Assembly: GCA_001632425.1 (NCBI GenBank)
Contig: KV425564.1
Coordinates: 372,001 to 436,000, forward strand
Direction of reading: 5' to 3'
From: Neolentinus lepideus HHB14362 ss-1
Taxonomy: Eukaryota; Basidiomycota; Agaricomycetes; Gloeophyllales; Gloeophyllaceae
DNA length: 64,000 bases
The position numbers were made by a program, and so were the translations under genes. Positions 1 through 12,326 of the stretch are shown in pieces. A model generated the notes under the pieces. It was not told the origin of the DNA, made no database searches, and saw nothing but the letters and a program-made list of their open reading frames with translations. Each line of letters begins with the position of its first letter. Position 1 is the stretch's first letter.

Positions 1-1335
1 GCATAGGTCCCCAAAACAGCGTCGACCGCACGACTTGGAAAGGACTCCACCCTTCCTCCCAGAGGTACGTGAAGAGCTTTCTTGTCCGGCTCTCCTGGCG
101 CTTCTGCGCCTTCTGCTCGTCCTTTAGAGTCTTCACGCGCTTTAGCGTGGCAGGCTCAGGATGGTCACTGTCCGACCCTTCCGTGACTGGAGAATCAGTC
201 ACCTCCCTGCTGGGCATTGTCGTTCCGTTCGGATCATGAGGCACACCGGCAGGCGACAATAGGATGAGCTTGTTCACGCGCGTGGGGTATTTAAGCGCAT
301 ACACGACACTGAAGTAGGCGCCGAGCGAATGGCCAACGAGAGTCATCTTCTCCAGCCCCATCTTCGCGCGCCACTCTTCGAGCGAGTCGATGAAAAACGC
401 CTCCGCCTCCGCGACGCGCCCGGGGATATCCTCACGTTTTGCCTTGACGGTGAAGGGAACGCGGGCGGAACGGCCCATGCCTAGCCAATCCAAGGCATAG
501 ACGTCGGTACCTCGTTTCCCGGCCCAGTTCGCCATGGCCTGGAAGTTGCGGAAATAGAAGCCGAGGCCGGCACCATAACCGTGCAGCATGACGGCTGGAG
601 GTGGGGCATTCGGGGAGGGCGAGGTGGATTTAATGGACAGAGTGTTGATGTAGTGTTTAGGGGTATTCAGGTCTACCCGGGACCTGGATGCGACTGCCGG
701 CTGCTCCTCTCCGACCACGCGTGAGGAATTTGAAGGTTGATAGAAAGGAAGTTGTCTGCGCAAGTCGATCAGCTTGTCAAGTTAGACGGTTGATAAGCAG
801 GATTGGGCATGATGGGCAAGTGTAACCTTCCAGCCGGTCCTTTGGCTACAGCTACGGATACAGCGCTCTACAATGAACCCGCAGCGACTGAAGCCCAAAG
901 TGCACCGGCAAGGATCATCACCGGCTCTTAAGCAGGGCACAGTAGTCCATCTGATAGCTCACTAACTCTGTCATTCCGTGCGACCTGGCGGACCAGGACC
1001 TGATCGCTATCAGAACTCAATGTAGCCTAGTGATGCATTGATGGGTACGGGCAGTTCTTGCGACGACTTTGGCACCTCCACGCTATACAGGTGAGGTATA
1101 TGATACGGCATGCCTCCGGGAGCCTGGGGGTGCCACACACGCCCAATCCTGAAGACTAAGACTGAGAGGACTCGACATACCTGAGTAGACGCTCCTCAGC
1201 AGCAGCACTCTCTTTCTCACCGGCAGCCCACCAACTCTTCAAGCTAGATACGAAGCCCGAGGGTATTTCTTTCGCGGGAGGTAGGACTGGGAGGGCATCA
1301 GCAACGGCAAGGGCGGCAGCGGGAGGAGTAGCCAT
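1..1335 (-). CDS. ABHD4/ABHD5-type alpha/beta hydrolase (CLD1-like), 3' end cut by window
   Basis: Serine hydrolase of the ABHD4/ABHD5/CLD1 family, which deacylates cardiolipin or other phospholipids, usually at mitochondria or lipid droplets. Exon 1 is 1181-1335 and encodes a proline/alanine-rich N terminus starting MATPPAAALAVADALP; exon 2 runs from 755 to the window edge. The join gives EERLLRQLPFYQP, typical of the family. Exon 2 shows the HGYGAG oxyanion-side loop (about residue 109), the nucleophile elbow GHSLGAY (about residue 190) and LSPAGVP just after it. The acid and histidine of the triad lie beyond the window. The intron (756-1180, 425 nt) is far longer than its neighbours. Family assignment is firm; the substrate is inferred. 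Confidence 0.85.
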
Positions 1336-2956
1336 GAAAGGTCTGAGCCGTGCAGATAATAAGTTATGTCTAAGAGCCTGAATGGTGTCTAGAGTCTAGT
1401 GGTAGATGGGCGCAGAAGGCAAGAAATAGTAGCGGGCAAAGCACAGCACGCAGATTGAGCGCTGACACAGTGCCGCAGACAAACGTCACCCCGCGGGGCG
1501 GCAATAATCCCAGCCCGATGTCGCCGGTCTACATTAACGCACCCGGGCCCGACGGAAAAGCTACAGCTGCTTAACTGCTGTAGTTCGACATATCTAAAGG
1601 ACTAGAAATCAAGAACTTGTCGGTATTGCGAGCATCAAGTATCTCAAACATTTGCTCATACGCGCGAAGTCCACGGAAGCACGCTCCTCGGAAGCCTCTC
1701 GGTCACAGGCCGTCCCGTCCGTGGCGCGGTCGTGGACTTTCTCCGCGAGTTTGCCCATCTATGATCTAACAGTGATACTCCTGAATTCGACTAGACTGAG
1801 CAATAATTCTCTCCGTATTTCTTGAGCAAGGATAGGGACAATCCATCGCCTGCTCCAATGATTCTTGTCTGTTGTGCACGCAAAGCGACGGAGCTTTATG
1901 AAAGCCTTCGGCAACCGTCTGCTCCCTGCAGGCAGCATACTTAGGTCATGACGTACGGCAAGGGGGCATTTATAACTGATAACAATATACCTTCTCCAGG
2001 AATGGTTTCATCAGTTACTGAGAGATGCGGTACAGCTGCTGCCACCATCTTGACTGTCCTGTTGGACCTCGTCTGGTCGCACCACCGGAAATCATGGACC
2101 GGTAGTGGCAGCCATTGACATTACTTCTTCCTACCACTACAGGTCCATGGTACAGGCATGAGTGACATATTAAGATCGCCCTCTTTTGGGTGAGTCCCCA
2201 ACAGCGTGCAGCCCCGATATGTCTACAAAGTTCTTTCTGACGGCGGTTTCCGATGAAGGATAAGGCCTAAGGCCTGGCTCTTGGCCACCGACATTGACTG
2301 AACTCCACGGTCTCGACGGCGGGTTAGGGCCCGTAGCGATCGCGCCTACGGCGCCGTTCCCTCCATGTCTGATGCGACAGGACATCTTATTTGTGACAAA
2401 GGACCCGCGCAATCTTCACTCCTCTCCTACTGTGACGACCTGTGTTGCATTGTCCGCTATGGGCTTAACAACTCTCGCAACGCATTTACTGCTGCTCAGC
2501 GACCGAGATGGGCTCTTCCCTTCCAGGTCATCACTGGTCTATATGGCTGCCCTTTGGAAAACATATTTCGATGCAGACTCGGACGCACAGGCTCCTACTG
2601 GACTTGTTGCGCATTATCCGCCTATCTCAGGAGAACCTAGCCAGCACAGAGGATGTCGAATGACTCATAAAATCGCCCCAGGTAGCGCTTGAAGATGCCA
2701 GGACCGAGGATGAGCTGTTTGGTCAGCCCTCAGACCAGCTGTTAGATCCGGTCTGTTTGGAGAGAGGGCACAAAAGATATAGGTCATTTGTCAAGAGGCA
2801 GACAAAATGTCAACGCCAGGCAGCCGCCACCGCTAGGAGCGACAAGAAGAAGTCCATAGCTGCCCAGGTATAATCCGTCGTAATGAGATATTTTATATGA
2901 GTCAGTCATATGTTCGACAATCGTTACGGTAATCTATCAGCGGCATTTGGAGGGAC
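1336..2956. other. Intergenic region, no supported gene
   Basis: About 1.6 kb between the hydrolase start and the CNS1 stop. The reading frames here lack ATG starts or recognisable families. One frame is open from about 2666 to 2871 on the + strand, encodes a basic, lysine-rich peptide and ends at a donor-like CAG|GTATAA; I could not connect it to other exons. It may be a relic exon. Confidence 0.5.
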
Positions 2957-4223
2957 TCATAATGCCCTAGTCTGCTTGAACTCCTCAACCCACTTCTTTT
3001 CCTCCTCACCTTTCGGCAATAGCACGACCGTCACACACCCGTCTTTCAATTCCAGTCCGTCCTTCTCCTCTCCTTCTTTCTCTTTTGAGGCGCTGAAGAG
3101 ATCCTTCAATGACATCTTCTTCCCCACCTTCAGTAGCCGCTTCCTCCGCGTAATTCCGTAGACGACCAGGTTGCCGTCCACATATTCGCCTTTCTTATCC
3201 CACTCCGGTGGAGGCGCGTTGGGTGGGAAAATGTTGGTGATGTGCATAGAGAATGGTGTGTCCTCGACGAAAGTAGGGATGACATCGGAGGTCGCATACT
3301 GCGGGTAGAGGAAAAACACGGGGAAAATCAAAGTTCCGCCCGACCGATCTTCTAAGTCGAAGTGGGGCTCGTATGGATTTGACGGCGCATCAGGATCGTG
3401 AACAGTGAAGAGATGTCGTTCCTGAACCGCCCATCAGTCCAAAATTCATCTTGTGGACAATTGCGATAGTCAACTTACTTCGAACGTCTTTTTCATTTTA
3501 AGCTTTCCCTCCTTTTCTTTCCTTAATTTCTCCATCTTCTCCATCCTTTTCTTATCCTGCTCGCCCTTTTTCATACTAACTCTATCCCGCACGCCTTGGA
3601 TGGCCTTATTGTCTCGATCATATGCGAGACATCGATCACAGCAATCAAGTGCTTCTTCTAGCTTTTCGAGAGCCAACAGAGCCAAGGCAGAGCGATAGTA
3701 CGCTTTCGAAGACTTTTGGTTGATAGTCAGCGCTTTGGAGCAATCCCTAAGCACAGAGCCGTAGTTGTCTGTCTTACAGTCAATCCAGTCGTTAAATTGG
3801 GACACATGGTCACTCACGAAGTTCCAAATTACATGCAGCCCGATTGCACAACAACGCTTCCTGGATGGAAGGATCCTGCGACTTCGTATCCAAGCCCTGT
3901 GTGTAGAAGCCGAGCGCCTCGCGGTATCGTTTGCCCTTGAAATAGTCATTCCCCTGCTCCTTAAAGTTTTGAGCGATTTCTGGCAAACCTCAGCACGAAA
4001 GCTACAACAGAAAGGCGAAATGGGCTCCTCACCCACCATCCGGCGTCCCCTCGTATATCAAGCTCTGTAACGCATCCAATGATGGGTCCGCACTGTCATC
4101 TGACTCGGGAAGGGATTTCATGAACAAGGGCACCGAGTCGAATGCCTTCATTTTCTTGTCAATATCTTCTTGCCGCAGAGGCTGCGGCCCAGCAGTCGCT
4201 GGTGCATCTTCGACGACAGCCAT
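2957..4223 (-). CDS. CNS1: CNS1/TTC4 Hsp90-Hsp70 co-chaperone (TPR protein)
   Basis: Co-chaperone that docks Hsp90/Hsp70 C-terminal tails through TPR repeats and, in yeast, assists elongation-factor folding. Exons 4037-4223, 3818-3979, 3479-3768 and 2957-3421 (introns 57, 49 and 57 nt) give 367 residues. The N terminus carries the family motif VPLFMKSLPE (about residue 35); TPR repeats cover about 63-190 (EIAQNFKEQGNDYFKGKRY, then LRDCSKALTINQKSSKAYYR); a charged KKGEQDKKRMEKMEKLRKEK linker follows; the C-terminal wheel domain contains FPVFFLYPQYATSDVIP and VVYGITRRKRLLKVGKK. The start was chosen as the ATG giving MAVVEDAPATAG; a longer upstream frame has no support. It is head to head with the L2HGDH gene, with 200 bp between starts. 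Confidence 0.92.
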
Positions 4224-4423
4224 CCCCGTACCGTTCGAGACTTTGTTCAACGTTGACGATAAGTAGAGTAAGACGATCAAGGGCAAAAGGCGCGCTACAT
4301 CTAAGCGAGATAACCTTTCTAGCCAGCGCCACCATGATACATATCTCGCCACCGCCTTGAACGGCTTCGAAGCGGAACGTACAATTTCAAGACTCAGTGT
4401 AAGGTCAGGAGACAACCTGAGCA

Positions 4424-6010
4424 ATGCAAGTGAGGGGACTGGCAGCAGCGCTAAACGGCAGTGGGCGGTTTAAGTACAAGGCAGGTTCTCACTAGTAATG
4501 ATGAGTGTGAATTTGAAGACGAGGACTTTCAGTCTCCTGAATATGCTGTAGACTTCCTGGTAGTTGGCGGAGGTGCGTAGTCAAACGTTACGCTATATTA
4601 TATCCATTGGCGCTGACTCTCAATACCTCCAGGCGCTGTCGGTTTGGCCATCGCACAGCGCTTAGCGCACCGCTTTCCGGGCAAGTCTACTTATCTAGTT
4701 GAGAGGCATCCTCGAGCAGGAGAAGAGACTAGGTTCGCTTCGTGTTTCCTGTGCAGAGTCGATCGGTACTGAATAGGGATCCAGCTCGCGGAACTCGGAA
4801 GTCATCCATGCAGGTACGCACCAAGCTCGTCTCGTTTACAGTGCTCTTGACATCTGGTCCTCAAGGGCTTTACTATCCCGCCGACTCACTCAAAACTCGG
4901 ATGTGCATCCGCGGGCGCGACCTCATCTACGACCGGTGCGCAACGCATAACATCCCCTTCCGTAAAACCGGCAAACTGGTCGTCGCCCACGCGCATCAAC
5001 ACGCCTACATCAACAACCTCAATAACAAAGCTCTAAAGCTTTACTGGCCACTCCACTCCATTGAGCAATCTGGAAAGTCCCCTGTGCCTACGAAACTCAT
5101 TAGCGGAGACGAAGCCCGCGAGCTCGAACCCGACTTGTCCAAGGACATTGCGGCAGCGCTGTGGAGCCCGGAGACGGGCATCCTGGACTCTCACACCTTT
5201 ATGGAGAGTTTCGAGAAGGACATCGACGAGTCGGACAATGCAGAGCTCGTCTACTCCACTAAAGTCGTCCGAGTAGACCCTCATAATGATGCTGAGGGCG
5301 GCTGGGTCGTGCAGACCGTCACTGGTGAGAGCGAGTCCGATGAGGGCGACGCCATGCTCGCGAAGACGCTCGTCAACGCATCTGGCCTATCAGGTCCATT
5401 CATTCTTAATGCACTCTTACCTGTTGAGCGCCGTATCCCGATGTACTACGGGCGAGGCTCATACGCTTCGTACAAGGGGCCGGGCGTGTCGAATGTGTCA
5501 CACCTCCTCTATCCCTGCCCCGATACAGCCAAGTCGAGTAGCAAGGCCATTAATTTCCAATCACTGGGCACTCACTTGACGCTGGACATGAACGGTAAGA
5601 TCAAATTCGGGCCCGATCTAGATTGGCTCTCCCCTCCAGCAGGAGAGAGTGAATTCTGCTATGACGAAGACCAGGTCGACTTCTGGGCAAAGCATCTTGT
5701 TCCGAGTGAAGAGCGGCTGAGACAAATGCACGAGGCTGTCACAAGCTACTTGCCAGAGATCACATTTGACGGCCTCTCCCCCGATTATTGTGGGGTACGA
5801 CCGAAGTTGGTCGGCCCTGGAGGAGGTTTCCAGGACTTCGTGTTCCGCGTCGACTACCCGGAAACATTTTTGAAGTCCAGTGCAGCTGTGGGAGGAAACA
5901 AAACTCCGATGGTTAGTTTGTTGGGAATTGAGAGCCCGGGTCTGACTGCCAGTATGGCTATTGCGGAGCATATTGTAGAAGATATCATCGGTGGGACGGA
6001 AGACGCATGA
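4424..6010 (+). CDS. L2HGDH: L-2-hydroxyglutarate dehydrogenase (FAD-dependent)
   Basis: Oxidises the by-product L-2-hydroxyglutarate to 2-oxoglutarate using FAD, normally in mitochondria. Exons 4424-4429, 4485-4572, 4633-4732, 4785-4813 and 4866-6010 give 455 residues. The dinucleotide-binding motif VVGGGAVGLAIAQRLA is near residue 28, followed by the family signature GEETSSRNSEVIHAGLYYP across exons 3-5. The C terminus has YCGVRPKLVGPGGGFQDFV and LGIESPGLTASMAIAEHI. The start is the weakest point: the only model I found that keeps frame uses a 6-nt first exon (ATG CAA) and a 55-nt intron, and it leaves no obvious mitochondrial presequence, so a longer 5' exon is possible. Confidence 0.9.
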
Positions 6011-6068
6011 CGGCTATTTCATACACAAAAGGAAAATCATAGATTAAAGGTGGAGATATTGTACATCA

Positions 6069-6725
6069 TCAAGCAGAGTTCCGTGGGGCGGCTTTAGGTT
6101 CCCAAGGGTTGATCTTCGCTGCGGCGGTGTTGTACGACTTGTAGGCACCCCGGGTGCCAGTCAAGTTCTCTACCCAGGCCTAGGAAGGACATGTATTGGT
6201 CAAGTGACATGTAAGATATGTAAGGTGGAATGAACATACGCCCTTCCAGGGAGGTGACAGATTCTGCATAACGGTATCCTCCGGAGGCGGCTTGTTGCGG
6301 ATGTGATGCAGCCATGAGTGCCATTCGGGCGGGACTTGGGAAGCGTGGTAGTTGTGCTGGTTAAGGAGACAAAATGATGAGTTCGGTAGTGTAGATTGTG
6401 CAGAGATGTCATACTTGAGAGTAGTCCACCCATCGGTGACGACCTAGAAGACAACAAGATGAGCACGAGAAACACAATTTCGAAACATTTCAGACACACC
6501 TGGAAGCTCATCCTCCGGATTCAAGTTCTCGTAGTATTTGTTCCCGAACCTGTACCAGGCACAGTTCAACCGTCCCACTCACTACTGCAACCTAGATGTT
6601 CATGCGTACTGATCCTGTCCGACACACTTCCCGTACTTCGCGTCTCCAATATACCACATATCACGTATCCATTTCTTGACCCCAGAACGTTGAATGTTAC
6701 GTATATACCGCCCTATCGAAACCAT
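6069..6725 (-). CDS. NDUFA12: Complex I accessory subunit NDUFA12 (B17.2)
   Basis: Accessory subunit of mitochondrial NADH:ubiquinone oxidoreductase, at the matrix arm. Exons 6610-6725, 6500-6549, 6415-6443, 6240-6356 and 6069-6179 give 140 residues, close to the animal protein (about 145). Conserved blocks are VGQDQFGNKYYENLNPEDEL (residues about 33-52), GRHRWVDYS, the family hallmark VPPEWHSWLHHIR, and the tail NLTGTRGAYKSYNTAAAKI. All four junctions preserve frame. The start MVSIGRYIRNIQRSGVKKW gives a basic amphipathic N terminus, fitting import. A separate assembly factor shares this domain, but the complete C-terminal tail favours the subunit. Convergent with the L2HGDH gene, whose stop is 58 bp away. 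Confidence 0.93.
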
Positions 6726-7023
6726 GATGAGTGAAGGAAAGAGTAAGCTCGAGCATTCGGACGCTTCCGACTTTCCCCCAGCGACATAACACACGTGGAA
6801 TGACCAAATCGAGCGTTTATTTGGATTGCGCACTCCGACTCTTCACTCCTTTGAATTATTTGCTTTTCAAGACCTCTTGCTCGGAGATATCTAACACACT
6901 TCCATTGAGGCAGGCACGTGGGTAATCCCAAAGAAAAGAGGCAGGACAGCCTATATATTTTGATTATCGCATACTAGTGGTACACGACAACATGGGAAAT
7001 GGAGCGAAAGCAAAGCAATACAA

Positions 7024-7842
7024 CTAGTAGAAGTAGCCCAAGATCTTGCCACCGACGTTCTTGCGCCTAGCCTCCTCATGGTCAAGAATACCAGAAGAAG
7101 TGGTCTATGTAAACGTTCCGTGTCAACAACTATGCGGTGAAGAGATGGACAAAGGAATGACGCACCAAGACAATGACTCCGAACCCACGAGCAGGGAGCA
7201 ACAAGTTGACCCAAGACTCAATCTGGGTAACTTGAATATTGAAGCGTGGCGAGATGACACCGCACTTGTTTAGACGACCGTTCAGCTGAACAACGATCTT
7301 GCCCGAACGGTGGTCATCGATGATCTCGAATTCACCGATGTAGCCTGAAATGGTTACAGATCAGTAACAAGTTTCATGCAGCTCATTGAGATAACCAGCG
7401 CAGGGGATGAATGTGGTCTCCGGAGTGAACGCAAATCCCCGGTGTATCAACGGAAGTACGCTTTAACGAAAATGAAGACGATGTCAATATCTCGGAGCGT
7501 TAAAACGAAGGACGGGTGGAAGTGCGACCTCGTCAATCGTAGTTATCACTCCGAAGATGCGGGAGAATGGGAAATCATCGCAAGTCATTGAAGACTCACC
7601 ATGGCGCTGCATGACGCTCAAGAACTTGACAACGACCTTCGAAGAAGGACGTATCAGCACCTGACGCTTGCCCCGTCGCTCAGCGTTGACAATGTTGTTC
7701 TGCATGGGACATATGCATCAACATCGAGATTCATGCCACCCAGTCATAACCAACTTACAAGGCAGTCATTCTAAATTGATCGTCAGAACACGTCCACGGT
7801 CATGAAACTGAATGTACTCACAAGGACAGATACGCGGACCAT
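7024..7842 (-). CDS. RPS22: 40S ribosomal protein uS8 (S15a / Rps22)
   Basis: Small-subunit ribosomal protein binding the central domain of 18S rRNA. Exons 7822-7842, 7759-7770, 7600-7699, 7166-7344 and 7024-7104 give exactly 130 residues, the usual eukaryotic length. The sequence reads [64 protein letters not shown] and [16 protein letters not shown], ending GYFY. Exon 2 is a 12-nt micro-exon encoding only NDCL; skipping it would keep frame but remove conserved residues. Divergent from the eS17 gene across 383 bp, an arrangement suited to co-expression of two 40S proteins. Confidence 0.97.
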
Positions 7843-8225
7843 TTCGATTTACAGGAAGGAGGGACCAGAGAAGGGAACTAGCAAACAGAGATGTGAGCAC
7901 CTAAGCCTATCCGAGTGTCGCGCTATGGAAAGCGCGAGTCAAGATGGCTATGCGACCATGACGGGTAAACACGAGTTTTCCGCAGGTCGTATTACAGACA
8001 TGAACGCGCATTCACCTGATGGAACCTTGACGAAAGTCTTGAGGGCGACGGCGAGGCGGGCTTGCTCATGACACCGACAATATGATACAAGGCCAAATCA
8101 GGAGGAACTATACAGGTGCACCAGCCACCTCGGTAGTTGCCGGCTTCCTTCCTGTGTAGAGCCTGCTATAGCGAGGCGCCGCCGTCAAGACCATCGTTTT
8201 CCTCGACGTATCCGACTTCATCAAC
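7843..8225. promoter_or_regulatory. Shared upstream region of uS8 and eS17 genes
   Basis: A 383-bp divergent intergenic region between the two ribosomal protein start codons. It must hold both promoters. I see no clear TATA box on either strand; no specific factor site is claimed. Confidence 0.6.
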
Positions 8226-8940
8226 ATGGTTTGTAGCGACGCATTCTGGAAGAGAGCTCGATTATCTGACTAGGCTTACAGGGCCGTGTCCGCACCAAGA
8301 CCACCAAGAGGGCTTCCCGCGTTCTCATCGAGAAGTAGTGAGTATAGTTATCGCGATATCTGACAGCTGGAGGAGGACTGGATTGTGCGAGAGTGGAAGA
8401 GCATGGTTGGCAATGGACGGGGCGCTGATGTCTCGATTACAGCTATCCCCGCCTGACCCTTGACTTCCACACCAACAAGCGTATCATTGATGAAGTCGTG
8501 CGTGTCTCAAATCCTATCGTAGCCCGCCTTTACTGAAGTTATGCTTGTGCTATGATAGGCCGTCGTTCCCTCAAAACGCCTCCGCAACAAGATTGCCGGT
8601 TTCACGACCCACTTGATGAAGCGTATTCAGCGCGGACCCGTTCGTGGTATCTCCTTCAAGCTTCAGGAAGAGGAGCGTGAGCGGAAGGACCAATACGTGC
8701 CTGAGGTGTCTGCCCTTGACACTCAGGGTGCACCCTTGGAGATCGACAGTGATACCAAGGTCAGTCTACGCGTCTTCACCCCGGGCAACCATGTAACTGA
8801 GATCCTGTCTAATCCAGGATCTCCTCCACGCCCTCAATTTCGACTCGATCCAAACGACTGTCATCAGTGTCCCTGTTGGCACTGCTCCCGAGCGTGCTCC
8901 CCGGCAGAGACGGGCGGTCCCTGGTGCTGGCCGGGCATGA
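8226..8940 (+). CDS. RPS17: 40S ribosomal protein eS17
   Basis: Eukaryote/archaea-specific 40S protein. Exons 8226-8228, 8282-8337, 8443-8497, 8559-8759 and 8818-8940 give 145 residues. The first exon is the ATG alone; the intron begins immediately after it. Exon 2 starts [20 protein letters not shown], followed by [37 protein letters not shown] and [20 protein letters not shown], all diagnostic of eS17. The C-terminal tail (after DLLHALNFD) is rich in Pro/Ala/Arg, as in fungi. Every junction is phase-consistent. Confidence 0.97.
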
Positions 8941-9443
8941 TTTGCTTTCGTTTGTTGTGTGGTGTCAGTATGTCGTATGGTCATGCTATGATTGCTCTCC
9001 TGTAAAACACTTAGGATTTATATAATCCTATATGCACGCAACCCTCCGATATACCATAGGCGGCTGAGTCGTCCCAGAGATGTTCAGGGGATGGTGCATT
9101 GCATACCGTCTTTGACACTCTTCGCGCCACAATAAGTCGTGTAACATATGAGAGAACAGTAAGGTTGTGTGTGTAATAAGGTTATGAACGGATAGCTAAG
9201 AAGACGAGAAACAAGACCGAGGAAATTGCACGCTATTACTACATGATATGAGGACGAATCCGCCGGGAAATGGAATGACACGGGATACGAAGCGAGACAA
9301 GTGACAAGAGACAAGATGAAATAATACGAACAGAGAAATGAAGAGAATAAGATAGTGAGTTCAAAAGATACCTGATACATCACCCGTAACGCGAAGTCCG
9401 GTTGTATAACGCTTCTCCCTTCTTACATTGCGACGCCCCATCT
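8941..9443. other. Intergenic, between two convergent genes
   Basis: Contains the 3' ends of the eS17 and BEM1 transcripts. No open frame with an ATG start and family similarity was found; the sequence is purine-rich on the + strand around 9200-9370. Nothing else is recognised. Confidence 0.5.
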
Positions 9444-11642
9444 TTACTCGGCATATAACACATATTTGTCGGCAGTTTCGATCCACCCACGTAGATCTTC
9501 ATCGTGGGTCAGCTCCACGAATCCCTTGTTCATACTGTCCCGGTAGCTCAGGGCAGCAATATTGCCCCCCAGTCGGCTTTGAACCTTCTCGATGAGCTGC
9601 GAGTACGTCACCTTGGGGTGCACCCGTATAGCGATCAAATCGTCCGCAACGCGGTCGAATATCTTGATCTTCACGAATGCGGGCTGCTGGTTTGACGCGG
9701 ATATTGGTGGCGTGTTCACGATGGACCGCGAGCGCGCGGACGTGGGCGACGACGCGGACGCGGAGTTGGGCACAGAGAAGTGTGAGCTCTGCGAGAGCCC
9801 GCTGTTGCGCGTTGACTCGGAGCCACGCGGCGAGAGCACTTGGTTGCGCAAAGAGTAATTGTCTTTGTTACTTGCAGGGTAGGAGGGCGAGTTCGACCGG
9901 GAGTGGTAGGCCGAGTCGCCTGGTGATTGCGTGCGATGGATGGATAGAGATGATGTAGAGCCAGTCCGTGCGTGCTGGTCTTGCCCGAGTGAGGACTTGT
10001 ACCCATACTGCTGCTGGATCCCGTTGCCGTTCGTCCCGGAGTTAAAATAGTTGTACGTCTGGTCACGATCGTGCGCCTGACCGGGGACCCGAGTGTCGTC
10101 CTCGTACACTGAGCCGTCGCTATGCTCATCGTCGTCCCGAATCATCGTCTGTCTCATCTCCTCACTCAACTCATCCTCGTAGTCGTCATCGGCAAGAGGG
10201 TCGATATTTTCGTGCGCGCTGCCGTTTTGCTCCATACGATCGCGACCGTCCCGCATCGCCCTGATCTGGTCCGCCTGGGGCTCGACATCAGTCTCGACGT
10301 CCCCGGGCTTCACAGATAAGAACTCGCGCAAAACTCTATGCTGCAAAATATATTGCTCGTTCGTCTGCACAAGGTCGCAGAGATGATGCAGATAAGCATC
10401 CAACTCCACCCTACGCTGGGCAGTCACGACAGCGTCCACCTGGTCGACTGGACCAGGCATGTAAGGCAAGATACGTGTGTGAGGAGGTTCGCGGCCAGCC
10501 TCGCGCGGGAACATCTCGAGTAGCTGCACTTGGAAATCGAAGAAATCATTATATGAGCGGAAAAGTACGAGTTGCTTTCCTGGAGGAAGTATATCGGAGT
10601 TGGAAGACTCGAAGGGTTGATAGACTGCATTGATGCGGAACCAATACTCATCCATCTCATGGTGGAATGATGTCACGTCTGCAGAAAGTAGAACACCTTC
10701 GGGAAGAAGAGATGGCGACACTGGTCGAGAGGGACCGGCTTGATATCGGTCGGTTGGATCATAGCCAATCGAGGGAGGAGGTGCCTGTCTCTCCACAGGG
10801 GCATACTCCTCCGGTGTCTCGGGGGTGGGAGGGTACTGAGGCATGTAGGGACTGTTTGGTACGGGTCCACGTGTGTGCGGATCGTCGATGACACCAAGTG
10901 TGATGCTGTTGGCCTTGTAGGAGAGCATCTGGCGCTTCCATTCTTCCACCTTGGGTAAGTCACCCCGGTCAATCAGCGCGCCGATATCTTCGATGGGCTG
11001 GTTGGTGAGTGGGTCTCTAACTTCGACGAAGGAGACGGGAATCAGGCCTGGTCTCCCCAGGCGGCCGATGGGTTTCGCCACAAACCACTCTCGGTTGGAC
11101 TGAGCGACAACGGAGATGGGGTCGCCTGCTTTCGCATCCAGTTCATCTGCTCGCTCAGCGATAAAGTCATGCATCACAATGGCATAGAAGACTTGTGACT
11201 TCGGAGACTTGGGACCGAGCCCTGGTGTTGGAAGTCCGTTAGGAGAAGTATGTCCGCTTTGTAGTGGCGGCGGTGCGATGTGTAACCTATGAATCAAACG
11301 ATTGGGATATCCGTGCAGACAAATATGGGAGCTCTTGCACACTCACTTTGAACTCGATTTCTGAAATTCTTCGAATAGGGCTTTGGGGACCAACCCACGA
11401 GCACCAGAGGTCGGATTGTGGGCTTCATAGTACGTTCCCGCGTCGTTGGCGCCAGAATAGACATAGAAAAAGTCGCCCTTATTGAAAGAAAGTTCTTGAG
11501 GCGCTTGAGACTTGTGGGAAGATGTTGCGCGAATGACTTTCTGGGGTGGTTGTAGAGCAGGAGACGGTTTAGAAATGCGCGGTAGGGGTCCCGATATTGC
11601 GTGCTCTTTGGACCCTTTAAGAGAGTTACGGAATGCTTTCAT
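9444..11642 (-). CDS. BEM1: BEM1/Scd2-like polarity scaffold (SH3-SH3-PX-PB1)
   Basis: Scaffold that brings Cdc42, its GEF (Cdc24/Scd1) and PAK kinase together at growth sites. Exons 11347-11642 and 9444-11286 (60-nt intron) give 712 residues. Order: SH3-1 at about 38-97 (ELSFNKGDFFYVYSGANDAG, then GARGLVPKALFEEF); SH3-2 at about 126-190 (FYAIVMHDFIAERADELDAK, GRPGLIPVSFVEV); PX at about 290-425 (FRINAVYQP, FRSYNDFFDFQVQLLEMFP); a low-complexity Ser/Asn-rich linker; C-terminal PB1 at about 634-712 (PAFVKIKIFDRVADDLIAIR, LTHDEDLRGWIETADKYVLY), which in yeast binds the PB1 domain of Cdc24. Divergent from NOT3 across 1.36 kb. Confidence 0.95.
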
Positions 11643-12312
11643 CGTCGACGCGTGCGGCGACAGGAATCGTTAGTCGTCGCAGAGGGTAGGGAGAAGAAAG
11701 TCGTGAACGATAGCAGCGAAAGCCTCAGACTTAAGAATGAGCTGGTTCGAGCATATAGCTGGTATGAACCGAGTCGGCCGCGCCGCCGAGATCTGACTCA
11801 GATCTCTCTCATTGTTGTGGCGCGGTCACACACGCGTTACACTGCAGTTTATTGTTCTGCTTGCTTTATGTCCTCTCCGTCGTCGCCCGCAGCGTGCAAG
11901 CTCATTTCCTGGAATCCCATTGTGCTCTTTGCGTCGTGTCTTTCAATACTACCCTTTGATTGTCAACCCTCAACCCGGATGCACTCGCTCATACAGCGTC
12001 CCTCGGTCGCTAACGCCTCTGATCCTGATCGCGCTCAGTTCCATGACGCCGGCGCATGACACATGTCTGCACCCTGATCACCGTTTCGTACTGGGGCATG
12101 TCTCATCCTACAAGCCGTCATACCGGTGTTGTTGTTGGGCGCTTCTACTCGTGATGTCGGTCCTCGCATCTCATTCAATGACAGAGACGCTGGCATTCTC
12201 GTGACAGATTCTTCCTGTTTACTCTGTCAATCTGCGCTATCTATAACATCCAGCACCCCGTTACCTCAACACCTCCCAGGTATAGTCAGCTAGGATTGAC
12301 GATCTGTGATCT

Positions 12313-12326
12313 CGTTTGCCAGCAAA
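12313..12326. repeat. Near-palindromic 14-mer, copy 1 (GTTTGCCAGCAAAC)
   Basis: Half-sites GTTTGC and GCAAAC are perfect reverse complements around a CA centre. An identical copy lies at 12547-12560. Position between two divergent genes suggests a protein-binding site, which is inference. Confidence 0.6.
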
